Assembly: GCF_021648855.1 (NCBI RefSeq)
Contig: NZ_JAKJHX010000038.1
Coordinates: 1-5,961 of the forward strand
From: Tychonema litorale BBK16
GTDB lineage: Bacteria > Cyanobacteriota > Cyanobacteriia > Cyanobacteriales > Microcoleaceae
DNA: 5,961 nucleotides
Reading direction: 5' to 3'
Within the stretch, counting starts at the first letter, position 1, and every line of letters starts with the position of its first letter. Both the position numbers and the translations under genes were made by a program. The notes under the pieces are model-generated. The model searched no databases. It was not told the origin of the DNA and saw nothing but the letters and a program-made list of their open reading frames with translations. This document shows positions 5,467 through 5,961 of this stretch, in pieces.

Positions 5467-5961
5467 TCAATTTTTTGGATGGTTATTCTGCTGTGTGCCA
5501 ATTTGGTCGCCTTTAATATTGACGGGTGCAGTGTTGAGATTCCCAACGTTCCCATTAATAGTTAGCCCAGCCGAATCTTTGGCCTTGGTTGCTTCCGGTG
5601 GGGACAACTCACGTATCGGGTAGTTGTAGTATTTGCAGGCGGTTTGGATGACGAGGATGAGGCGGTGAAATTCTTTGCCGGATTCGGAGGGGATTAAGGT
5701 AAGGAAGTGGGGGAGATGCGGGGCGACTTTCTCTGCGTGCTGCTTAGCGATATTGCCTAAAGCATCTGCCGCGCTACTATGCACATCAGAGTCTGAATCT
5801 TTCACGAGTTTAAGTAATCCCGTCATCGCCCGATCGCCACCGATTTTGCCTAAGGCATCTGCCGCGATCATACGCACATAATAGTGTGAATCTTCAACGA
5901 GTTTAAGTAATCCCGTCATCGCCCGATCGCCACCGATATTGCCTAAGGCATCTGCCGCGAT
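5467..5961 (-). CDS. HEAT-repeat protein, C-terminal part (5' end beyond the window)
   Basis: The last 164 codons of a longer gene are visible, with the frame open to the right edge and a stop at 5467-5469. Visible residues 1-75 are 31-residue HEAT units (ADALGNIGGDRA, then YYVR...ADALGKIGGDRA, then SDVHSSAADALGNIA). Residues about 77-120 form a different helical region (VAPHLPHFLTLIPSESGKE…QTACKYYNYPI). From memory, this follows HEAT arrays in large cyanobacterial NACHT/STAND-type proteins. Residues about 131-164 are a low-complexity Gly/Asn tail (GLTINGNVGNLNTAPVNIKG, then DQIGTQQNNHPKN). No membrane segment is present. The family of the whole protein cannot be settled without its N-terminus; a HEAT-only protein is equally possible. 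An in-frame ATG at 5919 falls inside a repeat unit and is not the true start. Confidence 0.8.
   Translation of the reverse strand: MAADALGNIGGDRAMTGLLKLVEDSHYYVRMIAADALGKIGGDRAMTGLLKLVKDSDSDVHSSAADALGNIAKQHAEKVAPHLPHFLTLIPSESGKEFHRLILVIQTACKYYNYPIRELSPPEATKAKDSAGLTINGNVGNLNTAPVNIKGDQIGTQQNNHPKN
5804..5961 (-). repeat. Near-identical 93-bp tandem HEAT modules
   Basis: The 65-nt blocks 5804-5868 and 5897-5961 differ at a single base (T versus A in CGATTTTG/CGATATTG). They lie exactly 93 nt, or 31 codons, apart, and similarity extends partly into the stretch before each block. The second copy is cut by the window edge, so the array probably continues. Identity at DNA level, not only protein level, points to recent duplication or gene conversion of HEAT units. 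Confidence 0.8.

Noticed and set aside
5467..5961. CRISPR-like direct repeats at the right edge
   Set aside because: The 93-nt period is coding, keeps the frame and matches 31-residue HEAT units; there are no short repeats with unique spacers.

Overview
The window looks like chromosomal DNA of a filamentous (Oscillatoriales-type) cyanobacterium. The main evidence is eight copies of the HIP1 octamer GCGATCGC in under 6 kb (at 493, 4166, 4225, 4585, 4639, 4956, 5298 and 5443). Supporting signs are the many partial cgatcg sites, the gene content, and palindromic repeats of a kind I associate with such genomes. All six protein genes I can support lie on the minus strand, so transcription runs from right to left. 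The genes at both edges are incomplete.

Right part (4829-5961): the 3' end of a HEAT-repeat protein enters from the right edge. It ends in a conserved-looking C-terminal region and a Gly/Asn-rich tail. A small protein of 198 aa made almost entirely of 31-residue HEAT units follows 41 nt later. The pair looks like an accessory, recognition or scaffold-type locus, possibly the tail of a NACHT/STAND-type protein plus a satellite. The gene carrying any enzymatic domain lies outside the window. Just past the small gene, a second reading frame continues for 44 codons and may be a frameshifted remnant.

Central part (1273-4574): a two-gene metabolic unit. A 455-aa aldehyde dehydrogenase of the succinate-semialdehyde type is followed 132 nt downstream by a 545-aa thiamine-diphosphate enzyme that would normally be auto-annotated as acetolactate synthase. 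This adjacency matches the pair shown in Synechococcus sp. PCC 7002 to be 2-oxoglutarate decarboxylase plus succinate semialdehyde dehydrogenase. Together they convert 2-oxoglutarate to succinate and close the TCA cycle without 2-oxoglutarate dehydrogenase. The gap between the two genes holds a perfect 15-bp inverted repeat around a CGCAGAT-type repeat. The leader of the first gene has a perfect TATAAT hexamer and a hairpin. A strong palindrome follows the second gene and probably acts as its terminator.

Left part (1-1222): a Panacea/SocA-type (DUF4065) antitoxin-like gene whose N-terminus looks like a ribbon-helix-helix domain. It has its own candidate -10 box and a nearby palindrome. Downstream on the same strand is an unrecognised gene of at least 136 codons, a possible but unproven partner. 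Its 3' end runs directly into a palindrome resembling the end of an IS200/IS605-family element at the window edge, so the native C-terminus may be replaced.
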